A stretch of DNA of 64,000 bases from Massilia phyllostachyos (GCF_021044825.1 NZ_JAJNOC010000010.1:1-64000), one strand, 5' to 3'; numbered from the stretch's first letter, positions 55,189 to 64,000 are shown. Made by a program: numbers and translations. The notes: generated by a model from the sequence alone, not told the origin.

Positions 55189-56511
55189 TCAGAGGATGCG
55201 GTTGACCAGATTCTCCAGGTATTCCTGGCGCCCCGACACCGGCTGCACGTCCTGGTTGCGGTTCAGGACGTGTTCGGCCAGGCCGTCCAGGTCGATGCTT
55301 CCTTTCATGATGTCCTGGCCCAGCGGCGCCTGCCAGCCCTTGTAGCGGCGTTCCAGTTCGCCGGCCAGGCGGCCGTCGTTGATCAGCTTCTCGGCTTCGA
55401 GCAGGCCGCGCGCCAGCACGTCCATGGCGCCGACGTGGCCCAGGATCAGGTCGACCGGGTCGATCGACTGGCGCCGCACCTTGGCGTCGAAGTTGCAGCC
55501 GCCGGTGGTGAAGCCGCCGGCCTGCATCACGTAGTACAGCGCGAGCGCGGTTTCCGGCACGTTGTTCGGGAACTGGTCGGTGTCCCAGCCCAGCTGGGCG
55601 TCGCCGCGGTTGATATCCAGGCTGCCGAAGATGCCGAGCGCGGAGGCGGTCGCGATTTCGTGCTCGAAACTGTGGCCGGACAGGGTCGCGTGGTTGGCTT
55701 CGATGTTGACCTTGACTTCATTCTCCAGGCCGTAGCGCTTCAGGAAGCCGTACACGGTGGCGGTGTCGAAGTCGTACTGGTGCTTGCTCGGCTCGCGCGG
55801 CTTCGGCTCGATCAGGATCGCGCCCTTGAAGCCGATCTTGTGCTTGTGCTCGACCGCCAGGTTGAGGAAGCGGCCCAGCTGGTCCAGTTCCTGGCCCATG
55901 TTCGTGTTGAGCAGGGTCTCGTAGCCTTCGCGGCCGCCCCACAGCACGTAGTTCTCGCCGCCCAGCTGCTTGGTCGCGTTCATGGCGTCGCGCACCTGCA
56001 GCGCGCCGAGCGCGAAGATTTCCGGATCCGGATTGCTGCCGGCGCCCGACATGTAGCGGCGGTGGCTGAACAGGTTGGCGGTGCCCCACAGCAGCTTGAT
56101 GCCGGTGCGTTCCTGGTGGCCGGCCAGCTGCTCGACCATGTGCAGGAAGTTCTCGCGGCTCTCGCGTGGTGTCGCGCCTTCCGGTGCGACGTCGCGGTCG
56201 TGAAAGCAGTAGTAGGGCACGTCGATGCGCTTCAGGAATTCGAAGGCCTGCACCGCCTTCTGCTCGGCCAGCGCGAGCGGGGCGCCGCCTTCGAACCAGG
56301 GCCGCATGAAGGTCTGGCCGCCGAAGGGGTCGAGGCCGGTCCAGCAGAAGTTGTGCCAGTAGCAGGCGGCGATGCGCAACTGGTCTTCCATGCGCTTGCC
56401 GAGGACCATGCGGTCCTTTTCATAGAAGCGGAAGGCGAGGGCGTTGTCGCTGTCGACGCCTTCGAAGCGTACCGGGGCGATGTCGTCGAAAATGGTGGCT
56501 TGTTGCTGCAT
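55189..56511 (-). CDS. xylA: Xylose isomerase
   Basis: 440 aa. It converts D-xylose to D-xylulose. It is a TIM barrel of the class II (long N-terminus) type, beginning MQQQATIFDDIAPVRFEG. Catalytic His and metal ligands are in YYCFHDRDVAPEG, AILIEPKPREPSKHQYDFD, NIEANHATLSGHSFEHE and LDINRGDAQLGWDTDQFP. AGGAG precedes the ATG at 56511. It follows xylB by 35 bp on the same strand and is divergent from the xylFGH importer. A GntR regulator gene follows. Confidence 0.97.
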   Translation of the reverse strand: MQQQATIFDDIAPVRFEGVDSDNALAFRFYEKDRMVLGKRMEDQLRIAACYWHNFCWTGLDPFGGQTFMRPWFEGGAPLALAEQKAVQAFEFLKRIDVPYYCFHDRDVAPEGATPRESRENFLHMVEQLAGHQERTGIKLLWGTANLFSHRRYMSGAGSNPDPEIFALGALQVRDAMNATKQLGGENYVLWGGREGYETLLNTNMGQELDQLGRFLNLAVEHKHKIGFKGAILIEPKPREPSKHQYDFDTATVYGFLKRYGLENEVKVNIEANHATLSGHSFEHEIATASALGIFGSLDINRGDAQLGWDTDQFPNNVPETALALYYVMQAGGFTTGGCNFDAKVRRQSIDPVDLILGHVGAMDVLARGLLEAEKLINDGRLAGELERRYKGWQAPLGQDIMKGSIDLDGLAEHVLNRNQDVQPVSGRQEYLENLVNRIL

Positions 56512-56546
56512 GATGTCTCCTGTGTCGATGTGTGGTGCCGGGGCGA

Positions 56547-58043
56547 TCAGCCCCGTTGTTCGTTGGCGCCCTGTGCGCCGTGTCCGAAGACCGGCCGCAA
56601 GTGGCGATAAAGGGCCTGGAAGCGTGCGTGCCGGGTCTTCAGGGCGGCATGCCGCTCGCGATTCGGTCCGAGGCGATGGGCGACGGCCAGGCGCGGGCAC
56701 ACCTGTTCTTCGATCCGGCCGTCGGCCAGCGCCGCCAGGCGCGCCGCGCCGAGCGCCGCGCCGGCGCTGCTCTCGTGGTGGGTGACGATGGCGACGTCCA
56801 GCACGTCGGCCAGCAGCTGCGACCAGTAGGTACTCCTGGCGCCGCCACCGACCAGCGACAGCGTCGTCACGTCGGTGCCGGCGGCGCGCAGCGCGTCCAG
56901 GCCGTCGAGCAGGCCGAAGGCGACGCCTTCCAGCACAGCGTAGGTCAGCGCGGCGCGGCTCGTATCGTGGCCGAGGCCGAAGAACACGCCTTGCGCATGC
57001 GGGTCGTTGTGCGGCGTGCGTTCGCCCGACAGGTAGGGCAGGAACAGCGGCGCGGCGTCCAGCGCTTCCGCCGGCAGGCTCTCGACCTCGGGCAGCAGCG
57101 CCGCTTCGCTGACGGCGCCGGTGGCGCGGGTAACCCAGGCCAGGCAGCTGGCCGCCGACAGCATCACCGACATCTGGTGCCAGCGTCCCGGCAGGGCGTG
57201 GCAGAAGGCGTGCACCGCCGATTCCGGATTGGCGCGCAGCCGGTCGGTGACGACGAACAGCACGCCCGAGGTGCCGAGCGAGAGGAAGCCGTCGCCGGGG
57301 CGGGTGGCGCCGATGCCGACCGCGCTGGCGGCATTGTCGCCGCCGCCGCCGGCCACGATCACGTCTTCACGCATTCCCCATTCCTGGGCGATCTCGCTGC
57401 GCAGCAGGCCGGACGATGCGCTGCCCTCGACCAGGCGCGGCATGTGCGCGCGGCTCAAGCCGGTCGCTTCCAGCATGGCGTCCGACCAGTCGCGCTGCCC
57501 GACGTCCAGCCACAGGGTGCCGGCGGCGTCCGACATCTCGGACACTTTTTCGCCGGTGAGCTTGAAGCGCAGGTAATCCTTGGGCAGCAGCACGCTCGCG
57601 GTCCGCGCAAAGATCTCGGGTTCGTGCTTGCGCACCCACGCCAGCTTGGGCGCCGTGAATCCCGGCATGGCCAGGTTGCCGGTGATCTCGGGCAGGCGTG
57701 GCTCGCGCTCCAGGAGTTCCGCGCATTCGAGGTGGCTGCGGCCGTCGTTCCACAGGATGGCGGGGCGCAGCACGCGGTCCCCGGCGTCGAGCAGCACGGC
57801 GCCGTGCATCTGCCCGGACAGGCCGATCGCGCGCACGGCGGCGAGCGCTTCACCGTGCGAAGCGCGCAGCTGGCGGATCGCCGCGCAGGTGGCGTCCCAC
57901 CACTGGCCCGGGTCCTGTTCCGACCATTGCGCTTTCGGGCGCGAGACCGTGAGCGCCACGCCGGTGGTGGCGGCGACGTTGCCGTTGTCCTCCATCAGGA
58001 GCAATTTGACTTCTGAGGTGCCGAGGTCGATACCGAGGTACAT
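56547..58043 (-). CDS. xylB: Xylulokinase
   Basis: 498 aa, FGGY-family sugar kinase. The ATP phosphate-binding start is MYLGIDLGTSEVKLLLM. Substrate-site residues are in IGLSGQMHGAVLLDAGD, and the C-terminal domain has GGGGDNAASAVGIG and LVGGGARSTYWSQLLADVL. It phosphorylates D-xylulose, feeding the pentose phosphate pathway. It is first of the xylB-xylA pair on the minus strand, 293 bp from divergent xylF. Confidence 0.95.
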   Translation of the reverse strand: MYLGIDLGTSEVKLLLMEDNGNVAATTGVALTVSRPKAQWSEQDPGQWWDATCAAIRQLRASHGEALAAVRAIGLSGQMHGAVLLDAGDRVLRPAILWNDGRSHLECAELLEREPRLPEITGNLAMPGFTAPKLAWVRKHEPEIFARTASVLLPKDYLRFKLTGEKVSEMSDAAGTLWLDVGQRDWSDAMLEATGLSRAHMPRLVEGSASSGLLRSEIAQEWGMREDVIVAGGGGDNAASAVGIGATRPGDGFLSLGTSGVLFVVTDRLRANPESAVHAFCHALPGRWHQMSVMLSAASCLAWVTRATGAVSEAALLPEVESLPAEALDAAPLFLPYLSGERTPHNDPHAQGVFFGLGHDTSRAALTYAVLEGVAFGLLDGLDALRAAGTDVTTLSLVGGGARSTYWSQLLADVLDVAIVTHHESSAGAALGAARLAALADGRIEEQVCPRLAVAHRLGPNRERHAALKTRHARFQALYRHLRPVFGHGAQGANEQRG

Positions 58044-58209
58044 CTAGCGGCCCTCCGTGAATAAAGCACTGCGCACAGCTGTCTCCAATCGTTGGTTCAT
58101 GCGGCCCGTCGTACCCGACCGCGAACACAGCATAAGGGCTGCCATGAGAGTGGAACAGGGCTTTTTGGGGCCGGACGAAATTTCATAACGCCCCTCGGTC
58201 ATTATCGAT

Positions 58210-58239
58210 TTGACAGTCCGGGAAGGCCCCGCATAGACT
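58210..58239 (+). promoter_or_regulatory. Candidate sigma-70 promoter of xylFGH
   Basis: A consensus -35 TTGACA (58210-58215) is followed after 18 bp by TAGACT (58234-58239), 4 of 6 matches to the -10. It lies about 100 bp upstream of the xylF ATG, in the 293-bp xylB-xylF divergent region where XylR control is expected. No defined XylR site could be read. Confidence 0.5.
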
Positions 58240-58336
58240 CGTATGATGGCGATAACAGCGGGTGTAAAGATAGTGCCCGTGACCTGCCGGTCCAGGACGG
58301 CGCCGGCAGGCGAATAAAATTCACAGGAGACGCAAT

Positions 58337-59350
58337 ATGAAACACCTCATCAAGGCGATCGGACTGACCTGCGTCGCAGGTTCCATGATGTTCTCGGCGG
58401 GCTTCGCCCATGCGGACGCGAAGAATCCGAAGATCGGCTTCTCGATCGACGACCTGCGCCTGGAACGCTGGGCGCGCGACCGCGACTACTTCCTTGCTGC
58501 CGCCGAGAAGCTGGGCGCCAAGGTCTACGTGCAGTCGGCCGACGCCAGCGAGCAGCGACAGATCGCCCAGATCGAGAACCTGATTTCGCGCGGCGTCGAC
58601 GTGCTGGTGATCGTGCCCTACAACTCGACGGTCTTGAACAGCGCCATCCGCGAAGCGAAGAAGGCGAAGATCAAGGTGGTCTCCTACGACCGCCTGATCC
58701 TGAACGCCGATGTCGACGCCTACATCTCCTTCGACAACAAGGCGGTCGGCGAGCTGCAGGCGCAGTCGCTGGTGGCGCAAAAACCGAAGGGCAACTACTA
58801 CCTGCTGGGCGGCGCCCCGACCGACAACAACGCCAAGATCCTGCGCGAGGGCCAATTGAAGGTGCTGCAGCCGCTGGCGGACAAGGGCGACATCCGAATC
58901 GTCGGCAAGCAGTGGGTCAAGGACTGGAGCGCCTCGGAAGCCATGGCCATCGTCGAGAACGCGCTGACCGCCAACGGCAACAAGATCGACGCCGTGGTCG
59001 CCTCCAACGACGCCACCGCCGGCGGCGCGATCCAGGCCCTGTCGACCCAGAAGCTGGCCGGCAAGGTGGTGGTCTCGGGGCAGGATGCGGACCTGGCGGC
59101 GGTGCGCCGCGTGATCGCCGGCACCCAGACCATGACCGTCTACAAGCCGCTGCGCCAGATCGCCACCAGCGCCGCCAACCTCGCAGTGCAGCTGGTGCGC
59201 AACCAGAAGCCCGCCTACAACGCCCAGCTCAACAACGGCTTCAAGAATGTCGACAGCCTGCTGCTCAAGCCGGTCCTGCTGAACAAGTCGAACGTGGACG
59301 TCCTGGTCAAGGACGGCTTCTACACGCAGAACCAGCTGGCCGGGAAATAA
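58337..59350 (+). CDS. xylF: D-xylose ABC transporter substrate-binding protein
   Basis: 337 aa, periplasmic type 1 sugar-binding protein. The signal peptide is IGLTCVAGSMMFSAGFAHA. XylF-specific stretches are KIGFSIDDLRLERWARDRDY, SADASEQRQIAQIENLISRG, YDRLILNADVDAYISFDN and YLLGGAPTDNNAKILREGQ. AGGAGA sits just upstream of the ATG. It is first gene of xylFGH and captures xylose for the XylGH membrane complex. Confidence 0.97.
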   Translation: MKHLIKAIGLTCVAGSMMFSAGFAHADAKNPKIGFSIDDLRLERWARDRDYFLAAAEKLGAKVYVQSADASEQRQIAQIENLISRGVDVLVIVPYNSTVLNSAIREAKKAKIKVVSYDRLILNADVDAYISFDNKAVGELQAQSLVAQKPKGNYYLLGGAPTDNNAKILREGQLKVLQPLADKGDIRIVGKQWVKDWSASEAMAIVENALTANGNKIDAVVASNDATAGGAIQALSTQKLAGKVVVSGQDADLAAVRRVIAGTQTMTVYKPLRQIATSAANLAVQLVRNQKPAYNAQLNNGFKNVDSLLLKPVLLNKSNVDVLVKDGFYTQNQLAGK

Positions 59351-59443
59351 GCCCAGCCCCCGTGCAACCCGCGTCGCCGCGGCGCGCCGTGTCCGCTCCC
59401 TGCGGCGGCGCGGTGGGGCGGCGGTCACCCTGAGCGGACCCGA

Positions 59444-60979
59444 ATGTCACCTATTCTCCTCGAAATGAAGGGCATCGCGAAGCGATTCGACGGTGTCCCC
59501 GCGCTCGACGGCATCGACCTGGCGATCCGTTCCGGCGAGTGCATCGGCCTGTGCGGCGAGAACGGCGCCGGCAAGTCGACCCTGATGAAAGTACTGTCCG
59601 CCGTCTACCCGCACGGCAGCTGGGACGGCGAGATCCTGTTCGACGGCCGGCCGCTGCGCGCGCGCTCGGTGCGCGAGACCGAGGCCGCCGGCATCATCAT
59701 CATCCACCAGGAACTGATGCTGGTGCCCGAGCTGTCGGTGGCCGAGAACATCTTCCTCGGTAACGAGCCCACCCTGCCGGGCGGCCGCCTCGACTATCCG
59801 GCCATGAACCGGCGCGCCGAGGACATCCTGCGCGAGCTGAAGCTGCCCGACGTGAACGTGGTGCTGCCGGTGAAGAACTATGGCGGCGGCCACCAGCAAC
59901 TGATCGAGATCGGCAAGGCCCTGAACAAGCAGGCGCGACTCCTGATCCTGGACGAACCGTCGGCCTCGCTCACGGCCGCCGAGATCGAGGTGCTGCTCGA
60001 GATCGTGCGCGACCTGAAGGCCAGGGGCGTGGCCTGCGTCTACATCTCGCACAAGCTGGAAGAGGTGGCGGCGATCTGCGACACCATCGTCGTCATCCGC
60101 GACGGCAAGCACATCGCGACCACCCCGATGCGCGAGATGAACGTCGACCGCATCATCGCCCAGATGTGCGGGCGCGAGCTGAACCAGCTGTATCCGAGCC
60201 TGCCGCACACGGTGGGCGAGGTGGTGATGGAGGCGCGCCACATCACCTGCCGCGACCCGGACCAGCCGCGCCGCAAGAAGGTCGACGACGTCTCCTTCGA
60301 GGTGCGGCGCGGCGAGATCCTTGGCATCGCCGGCCTGGTGGGAGCAGGGCGCACCGAACTGGTGACCGCCATTTTCGGCGCCTACGACGGCCCCAGCGAG
60401 GGGGAGGTGTGGCTGGAGGGCGCGCGGGTCGACACCTCGTCGCCATTGAAGGCGATCCGGGCCGGCTTCGCGCTGGTGCCGGAAGACCGCAAGCAGCACG
60501 GCATCGTGCGCGACCTGTCGGTGGGCCAGAACATCACCCTGTCGGTGCTGGAGCGCTTTTCCTCGCTGTCGCGCATCGACGATTCGCGCGAGTCGCGCGA
60601 AGTGGACACGCAGATCCGGCGCATGGGCCTGAAAACCGCCAGCCCGGCGCTGCCAATCACGGCCCTCTCGGGCGGCAACCAGCAAAAGGCGGTGCTGGCC
60701 AAGATGCTGCTGACGCAGCCGAAGGTGCTGATCCTGGACGAGCCCACGCGCGGCGTGGACGTCGGCGCCAAGTTCGAGATCTACAAACTGATGCTCGAAC
60801 TGGCGGCCCAGGGCATCGCCATCATCATGGTCTCGTCCGAACTGGCCGAGGTGCTGGGCGTGTCCGACCGCGTGCTGGTGATGGGCGAAGGGAAGCTGCG
60901 CGGGAATTTCGTGAATCAAGGCCTGACCCAGGAGATGGTGCTGGCCGCTGCAATCGGACAGGGAAACCAACATGGATAA
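59444..60979 (+). CDS. xylG: D-xylose ABC transporter ATP-binding protein
   Basis: 511 aa with two tandem ABC domains, as in all monosaccharide importers of this class. The first has Walker A GENGAGKST, IIIIHQELMLVPELSVAENI and GGGHQQLIEIGKAL. The second has a degenerate Walker A (GLVGAGRTE), LSGGNQQKAVLAKML and ILDEPTRGVDVGAK. It powers uptake with XylH and XylF. It is 93 bp after xylF and overlaps xylH by 8 bp. Confidence 0.97.
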   Translation: MSPILLEMKGIAKRFDGVPALDGIDLAIRSGECIGLCGENGAGKSTLMKVLSAVYPHGSWDGEILFDGRPLRARSVRETEAAGIIIIHQELMLVPELSVAENIFLGNEPTLPGGRLDYPAMNRRAEDILRELKLPDVNVVLPVKNYGGGHQQLIEIGKALNKQARLLILDEPSASLTAAEIEVLLEIVRDLKARGVACVYISHKLEEVAAICDTIVVIRDGKHIATTPMREMNVDRIIAQMCGRELNQLYPSLPHTVGEVVMEARHITCRDPDQPRRKKVDDVSFEVRRGEILGIAGLVGAGRTELVTAIFGAYDGPSEGEVWLEGARVDTSSPLKAIRAGFALVPEDRKQHGIVRDLSVGQNITLSVLERFSSLSRIDDSRESREVDTQIRRMGLKTASPALPITALSGGNQQKAVLAKMLLTQPKVLILDEPTRGVDVGAKFEIYKLMLELAAQGIAIIMVSSELAEVLGVSDRVLVMGEGKLRGNFVNQGLTQEMVLAAAIGQGNQHG

Positions 60980-62162
60980 GGCACACATGAACATACAGGC
61001 GGCTGGGGTGGGGGCGGGGCGTGCGCCGCTCAACCTCAAGCAGATTTTCACGCAGTACAAGATCCTGGCCCTTCTGGTGGCGATCGCGCTGATCTGGATC
61101 TTCTTCAGCTGGAAGACCGACGGCGGCTTCACCTCGGCGCGCAACATCTCGAACCTGATGCGCCAGATGTCGGTGACCGGCATCCTCGCCTGCGGCATGG
61201 TGTTCGTCATCATCGCCGGCGAGATCGACCTCTCGGTCGGCTCACTACTCGGCCTGCTGGGCGGGATGGCGGCGGTGCTCGACGTCGTGCACGGCCTGCC
61301 GCTGCCGCTGTCGATGGCCATCGTGCTGGGCAGCGGCCTGCTGCTCGGCTTCGTCAACGGCTACCTGACGGCCTATGCGGGCATACCCTCCTTCATTGTC
61401 GGCCTGGGGGGCATGCTGGCCTACCGCGGCATCGTGCTGGGGATCACGGACGGCTCGACCATCGCACCGGTCTCGCCGGAATTCGAGCAGCTGGGCCAGG
61501 CCTACCTGCCGCCGGGCTTCGGCATCGCCCTGGGCCTGGCCCTGTTCGTGCTGGCCGCGGTGCTGGCCTGGCGCCAGCGCCTGAACCAGGCGCGCCACCA
61601 GCTGCCGGTGCTGCCAATGTGGCGCAGCCTGGGCCGGGTCGCGATCGTCGGCGCGGTGCTGGCCGGCTTCATCACGACCCTGAACAGCTACGAGGGCATT
61701 CCGCTGCCGGTGCTGGTCCTGCTGGTGCTGCTGGGCGTGTTCAGCTACATCGCCCACCAGACCGTGTTCGGCCGCCGCATCTACGCGGTGGGCAGCAATA
61801 TGGAGGCGACCCGCCTCTCGGGCATCAATGTGCGCGCGGTGAAGCTGTGGGTGTTCGGCCTGATGGGCCTGATGTGCGCGCTGGCGGGCCTGATCAACAC
61901 GGCGCGCCTGGCGGCCGGCTCGCCCTCGGCCGGCATGTCAGGGGAGCTGGACGTGATCGCGGCCTGCTTCATCGGCGGCACCTCGATGCGCGGCGGCGCC
62001 GGCACCGTGCACGGCGCCCTGGTCGGGGCGCTGGTGATGGCCAGCCTGGACAACGGCATGTCGATGCTGGACGTGGACGCCTACTGGCAGATGATCGTCA
62101 AGGGCGCGATCCTGACGCTGGCGGTGTGGCTGGACGTGGCGACCCGCAGCGGCCGCCGTTGA
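60972..62162 (+). CDS. xylH: D-xylose ABC transporter permease
   Basis: 396 aa with about ten membrane helices, BPD/AraH-RhaT superfamily. The family signature GEIDLSVGSLLGLLGGMAAV is near residue 80, and RRIYAVGSNMEATRLSGIN and DVIAACFIGGTSMRGGAGTV are near the C-terminus. The ATG at 60972 overlaps xylG; an internal ATG at 60987 is an alternative. A long loop after helix 6 (RQRLNQARHQLPVLPMW) is characteristic of XylH. It completes the importer. Confidence 0.96.
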   Translation: MDKAHMNIQAAGVGAGRAPLNLKQIFTQYKILALLVAIALIWIFFSWKTDGGFTSARNISNLMRQMSVTGILACGMVFVIIAGEIDLSVGSLLGLLGGMAAVLDVVHGLPLPLSMAIVLGSGLLLGFVNGYLTAYAGIPSFIVGLGGMLAYRGIVLGITDGSTIAPVSPEFEQLGQAYLPPGFGIALGLALFVLAAVLAWRQRLNQARHQLPVLPMWRSLGRVAIVGAVLAGFITTLNSYEGIPLPVLVLLVLLGVFSYIAHQTVFGRRIYAVGSNMEATRLSGINVRAVKLWVFGLMGLMCALAGLINTARLAAGSPSAGMSGELDVIAACFIGGTSMRGGAGTVHGALVGALVMASLDNGMSMLDVDAYWQMIVKGAILTLAVWLDVATRSGRR

Positions 62163-62169
62163 ACCGGCG

Positions 62170-62799
62170 CTACGCCTGGCGCTTGGCGGCGGCGACGGCC
62201 TCCGCGAAGATGTCGCGGAGGCCGCGCGCCGTGAATGCCGGCAGCATCGAGTCCGGGGCTGCGGGACCGCCGCCGCCGCCCAGTCCGGGGACGAAGTCGG
62301 CGTACCGAACCTCGACCTTGCCCATGCCCTGGGCGGCGCGCGCGATCTCCTCCAGCCGCGCGCGCGGATCGAGCGGCGCTTCGCTCAATCCCGATGCGGC
62401 GCTGCCGATGAACCCGTAGCCGCCGGCGTCGTCGACCTCGGCGTAGAACCGGCCGTCCACCAGCACCTGGCCGACGGTCTGGTAACGGTGCTCCTGCGCG
62501 TACTGCGCGCTGATCCCGGCGCGTACGGATTCCTCTTTCGCCCGTACCGCCATCTCCTCCACCGGCGCTTGCGGCATCTTGCAGGTCTCGAGATTCAGTG
62601 AGCTCAGGAGGGTGGGAGCGCCGCTGGCGCGGCAGGGGCCGTCGGCCTGATCCTCGGCGGCCGCCTTCTGCGCGGCCTCCGGCGAAATACTGACCTTGTC
62701 CGCTGACGGCGCGCTCTCCGGCGCCTCCACGGTCTTGGGAGCGTAAGCGTTCTGCCGCAATGCCGCCGGGTTCACAGCCTGGGCGCCTCGAATGATCAT
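62170..62799 (-). CDS. Unknown 209-aa protein
   Basis: Unrecognised. It has no signal peptide or membrane segment. The N-terminus (MIIRGAQAVNPAALRQNAYA and the SADKVSISPEAAQKAAAE segment) recalls short proteins with a 'DkVsISpeA' motif common in proteobacteria. The remainder is mixed (QTVGQVLVDGRFYAEVDDAG, YADFVPGLGGGGGPAAP). It lies between xylH and xylR on the opposite strand, 7 bp from the xylH stop. No link with xylose is evident. Confidence 0.65.
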   Translation of the reverse strand: MIIRGAQAVNPAALRQNAYAPKTVEAPESAPSADKVSISPEAAQKAAAEDQADGPCRASGAPTLLSSLNLETCKMPQAPVEEMAVRAKEESVRAGISAQYAQEHRYQTVGQVLVDGRFYAEVDDAGGYGFIGSAASGLSEAPLDPRARLEEIARAAQGMGKVEVRYADFVPGLGGGGGPAAPDSMLPAFTARGLRDIFAEAVAAAKRQA

Positions 62800-63131
62800 G
62801 ATCTGCTTTCTTCGCAGGGAGTCGGAGATTGACAGCTACCGACAGTAGTATGCAAAAGAACCACGCCGCGCAAATTGCTGAGCAGAAGGGCAACCCTGCC
62901 CCAATTCCTTCGCAAACACCCTTTTTTTGCTCCTCTCGCCTTGTCTCGTTGTAAGATTGTTGTGAAATTGGTCTGACCAAAAAAGCCATGCGGTTTGACA
63001 AGAATCGCTAGCCGCCTTGGTGGATTTCACAATTGACCGGCTGGCAGCTCGGCCGCACAATCACCGTATTCCTGCAACATAGTGGGAAACAGGCCTCGTC
63101 CAAAGCAGACCGGGCCACAAGGAGACAAGAC
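62800..63131. other. Divergent control region between the 209-aa gene and xylR
   Basis: 332 bp without a gene. Apart from the palindrome at 62968-62980 it holds a 9-bp inverted pair TTGTGAAAT (62960-62968) and ATTTCACAA (63024-63032), and a TTGACA (62995-63000) with no good -10 at 17 bp. Confidence 0.5.
62968..62980. promoter_or_regulatory. FadR/GntR-type operator upstream of xylR
   Basis: TTGGTCTGACCAA has perfect six-base arms around one central base. It fits the TNGTNNNACNA consensus of FadR-subfamily GntR regulators (PdhR, UxuR, ExuR type). The obvious binder in this window is the GntR protein at 54367-55113. It would link the pectin regulator to xylose control. Confidence 0.5.
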
Positions 63132-64000
63132 ATGTCGATGCCCAAGACGCGCCGCATTGCGCTGCTTTTCAACGGCAACAAGATTTTCGACCGCGAGGTC
63201 ATCACCGGCATTGCCGACTACCTGTCCAGCACCCGTACCCACTGGGACCTGTTCCTCGAAGAGGACTTCCGCCTGCGCCTCTCGGGCATCGAGGACTGGC
63301 AGGGCGACGGCATCATCGCCGACTTCGACGACCCCAGCGTGGCCGCGACCCTGGCCAGCGCCCGGGTGCCGCTGGTGGCGGTGGGCGGCTCCTACGAGGA
63401 CCCGGCCGACTATCCGGCCTCGGTGCCGTACGTGGCGACCGACAACTTCAAGATCATCAAGCTGGCCTACGAACACTTGATCGAAGCCGGCCTGCGCAGC
63501 TTCGCGCTGTTCAGCCTTCCCGAGGCGCGCGAGAACCGCTGGGCCCAGGAGCGCGAAAAGGCCTTCATGGCCCTGATGCGGCGCGACCGCATGGAGCCGG
63601 CCGTGTTCCGCGGCCAGAGCACGCGCGCGCATACCTGGGACGAGTCGGTGAAGGAGCAGATTGCCTGGCTGCATGCGCTGCCCAAGCCGGTCGGCATCGT
63701 CGCCGTGACCGACGCCCGCGCGCGCCAGCTGCTGCAGGCATGCACCCTGGCCGGCATCGCGGTGCCCGAGCAGGTGGCGATCATCGGCATCGACAACGAC
63801 CCGCTGGCACGCATCCTGACGCGCATCCCGATGAGCTCCGTGATCCAGGGCGCCCAGGAGATGGGCCGCACGGCGGCGCACCTGCTGGACCAGATGCTGC
63901 ATGGCGTGCGCCTGGCGAACACCCGCATCCTGGTGCCCCCAAGCGGCATCAACGTGCTGGCCTCCAGCAAGCACGAGCCGGCGAAGAATCCGCACGTGAT
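63132..64000 (+). CDS. xylR: Xylose operon regulator XylR (partial, runs off the window)
   Basis: The first 289 codons are present. The protein follows E. coli XylR closely: RRIALLFNGNKIFDREVITG, WDLFLEEDFRLRLSGIEDW, GDGIIADFDDPSV, VTDARARQLLQACTLAGI, and IIGIDNDPLARILTRIP. This is the LacI-type periplasmic-binding-fold sensor that binds xylose. The AraC-type DNA-binding domain should follow beyond base 64000. AGGAG precedes the ATG. It activates xyl genes when xylose is bound, and here it sits next to xylFGH. Confidence 0.95.
   Translation, partial: MSMPKTRRIALLFNGNKIFDREVITGIADYLSSTRTHWDLFLEEDFRLRLSGIEDWQGDGIIADFDDPSVAATLASARVPLVAVGGSYEDPADYPASVPYVATDNFKIIKLAYEHLIEAGLRSFALFSLPEARENRWAQEREKAFMALMRRDRMEPAVFRGQSTRAHTWDESVKEQIAWLHALPKPVGIVAVTDARARQLLQACTLAGIAVPEQVAIIGIDNDPLARILTRIPMSSVIQGAQEMGRTAAHLLDQMLHGVRLANTRILVPPSGINVLASSKHEPAKNPHV

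Overview
The window is a high-GC chromosomal segment of a betaproteobacterium, most likely from the Massilia/Telluria/Duganella group of the Oxalobacteraceae. This assignment is inferred from protein style and gene order (smpB, ratA, rnfH, GGDEF protein, DUF4124 protein, guaB, guaA) and from the many TonB-dependent and plant-polysaccharide genes; no rRNA is present to confirm it. I saw no tRNA, rRNA or CRISPR array.

Region by region. 1-3.1 kb: the edge of a probable IS607-type recombinase gene, a Bcr/CflA-like drug exporter and a two-gene ABC transporter. 3.1-9.7 kb: a housekeeping block with smpB, ratA, rnfH, a membrane diguanylate cyclase, a DUF4124 protein, and guaB-guaA with clear promoter and terminator signals. 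9.7-20 kb: accessory genes, namely an orphan protein, a DHA2 exporter, a PPK2 kinase, a pectate lyase with a Tat-type carboxylesterase, a two-helix membrane protein, a TerD-vWA protein and a fatty acid hydroxylase-family protein. 20.2-24.7 kb: a sugar porter with an unusual periplasmic insert, followed by a GH20 beta-hexosaminidase (chito-oligosaccharide use).

24.7-32.1 kb is the least explained part. Two translationally coupled unknown genes face away from an AT-rich, palindrome-bearing control region. On its other side are an unknown 263-aa protein and an FHA-AAA+-Fis regulator whose sigma-54 contact loop is degenerate. Convergent to these is a membrane Ser/Thr kinase with periplasmic TPRs, followed 13 bp later by a small beta-rich protein. 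Kinase plus FHA domain suggests a phospho-threonine signalling switch driving the unknown genes. This is my main candidate for an undescribed system.

32.3-43 kb: an OsmC-YcaO fusion, a lipoprotein, a PL10 pectate lyase, a GH95 gene remnant, a DUF4382 lipoprotein, a GH3 glycosidase with PA14 insert, an IS1595-type insertion sequence abutting the GH3 stop codon, and nested palindromic repeats. 43-58 kb: a long same-strand array (xylB, xylA, GntR regulator, pectin methylesterase, GH43, GH105, GH28, TonB receptor) which reads as a pectin or xylogalacturonan utilisation locus coupled to xylose catabolism. 58.3-64 kb: the divergent xylose ABC importer xylFGH, a small unknown gene and the start of xylR, which runs off the window. 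Uptake (receptor, XylFGH), depolymerisation (PL10, PL1-like, CE8, GH28, GH105, GH43, GH3) and xylose metabolism (XylA, XylB) together make a coherent plant cell-wall pathway.
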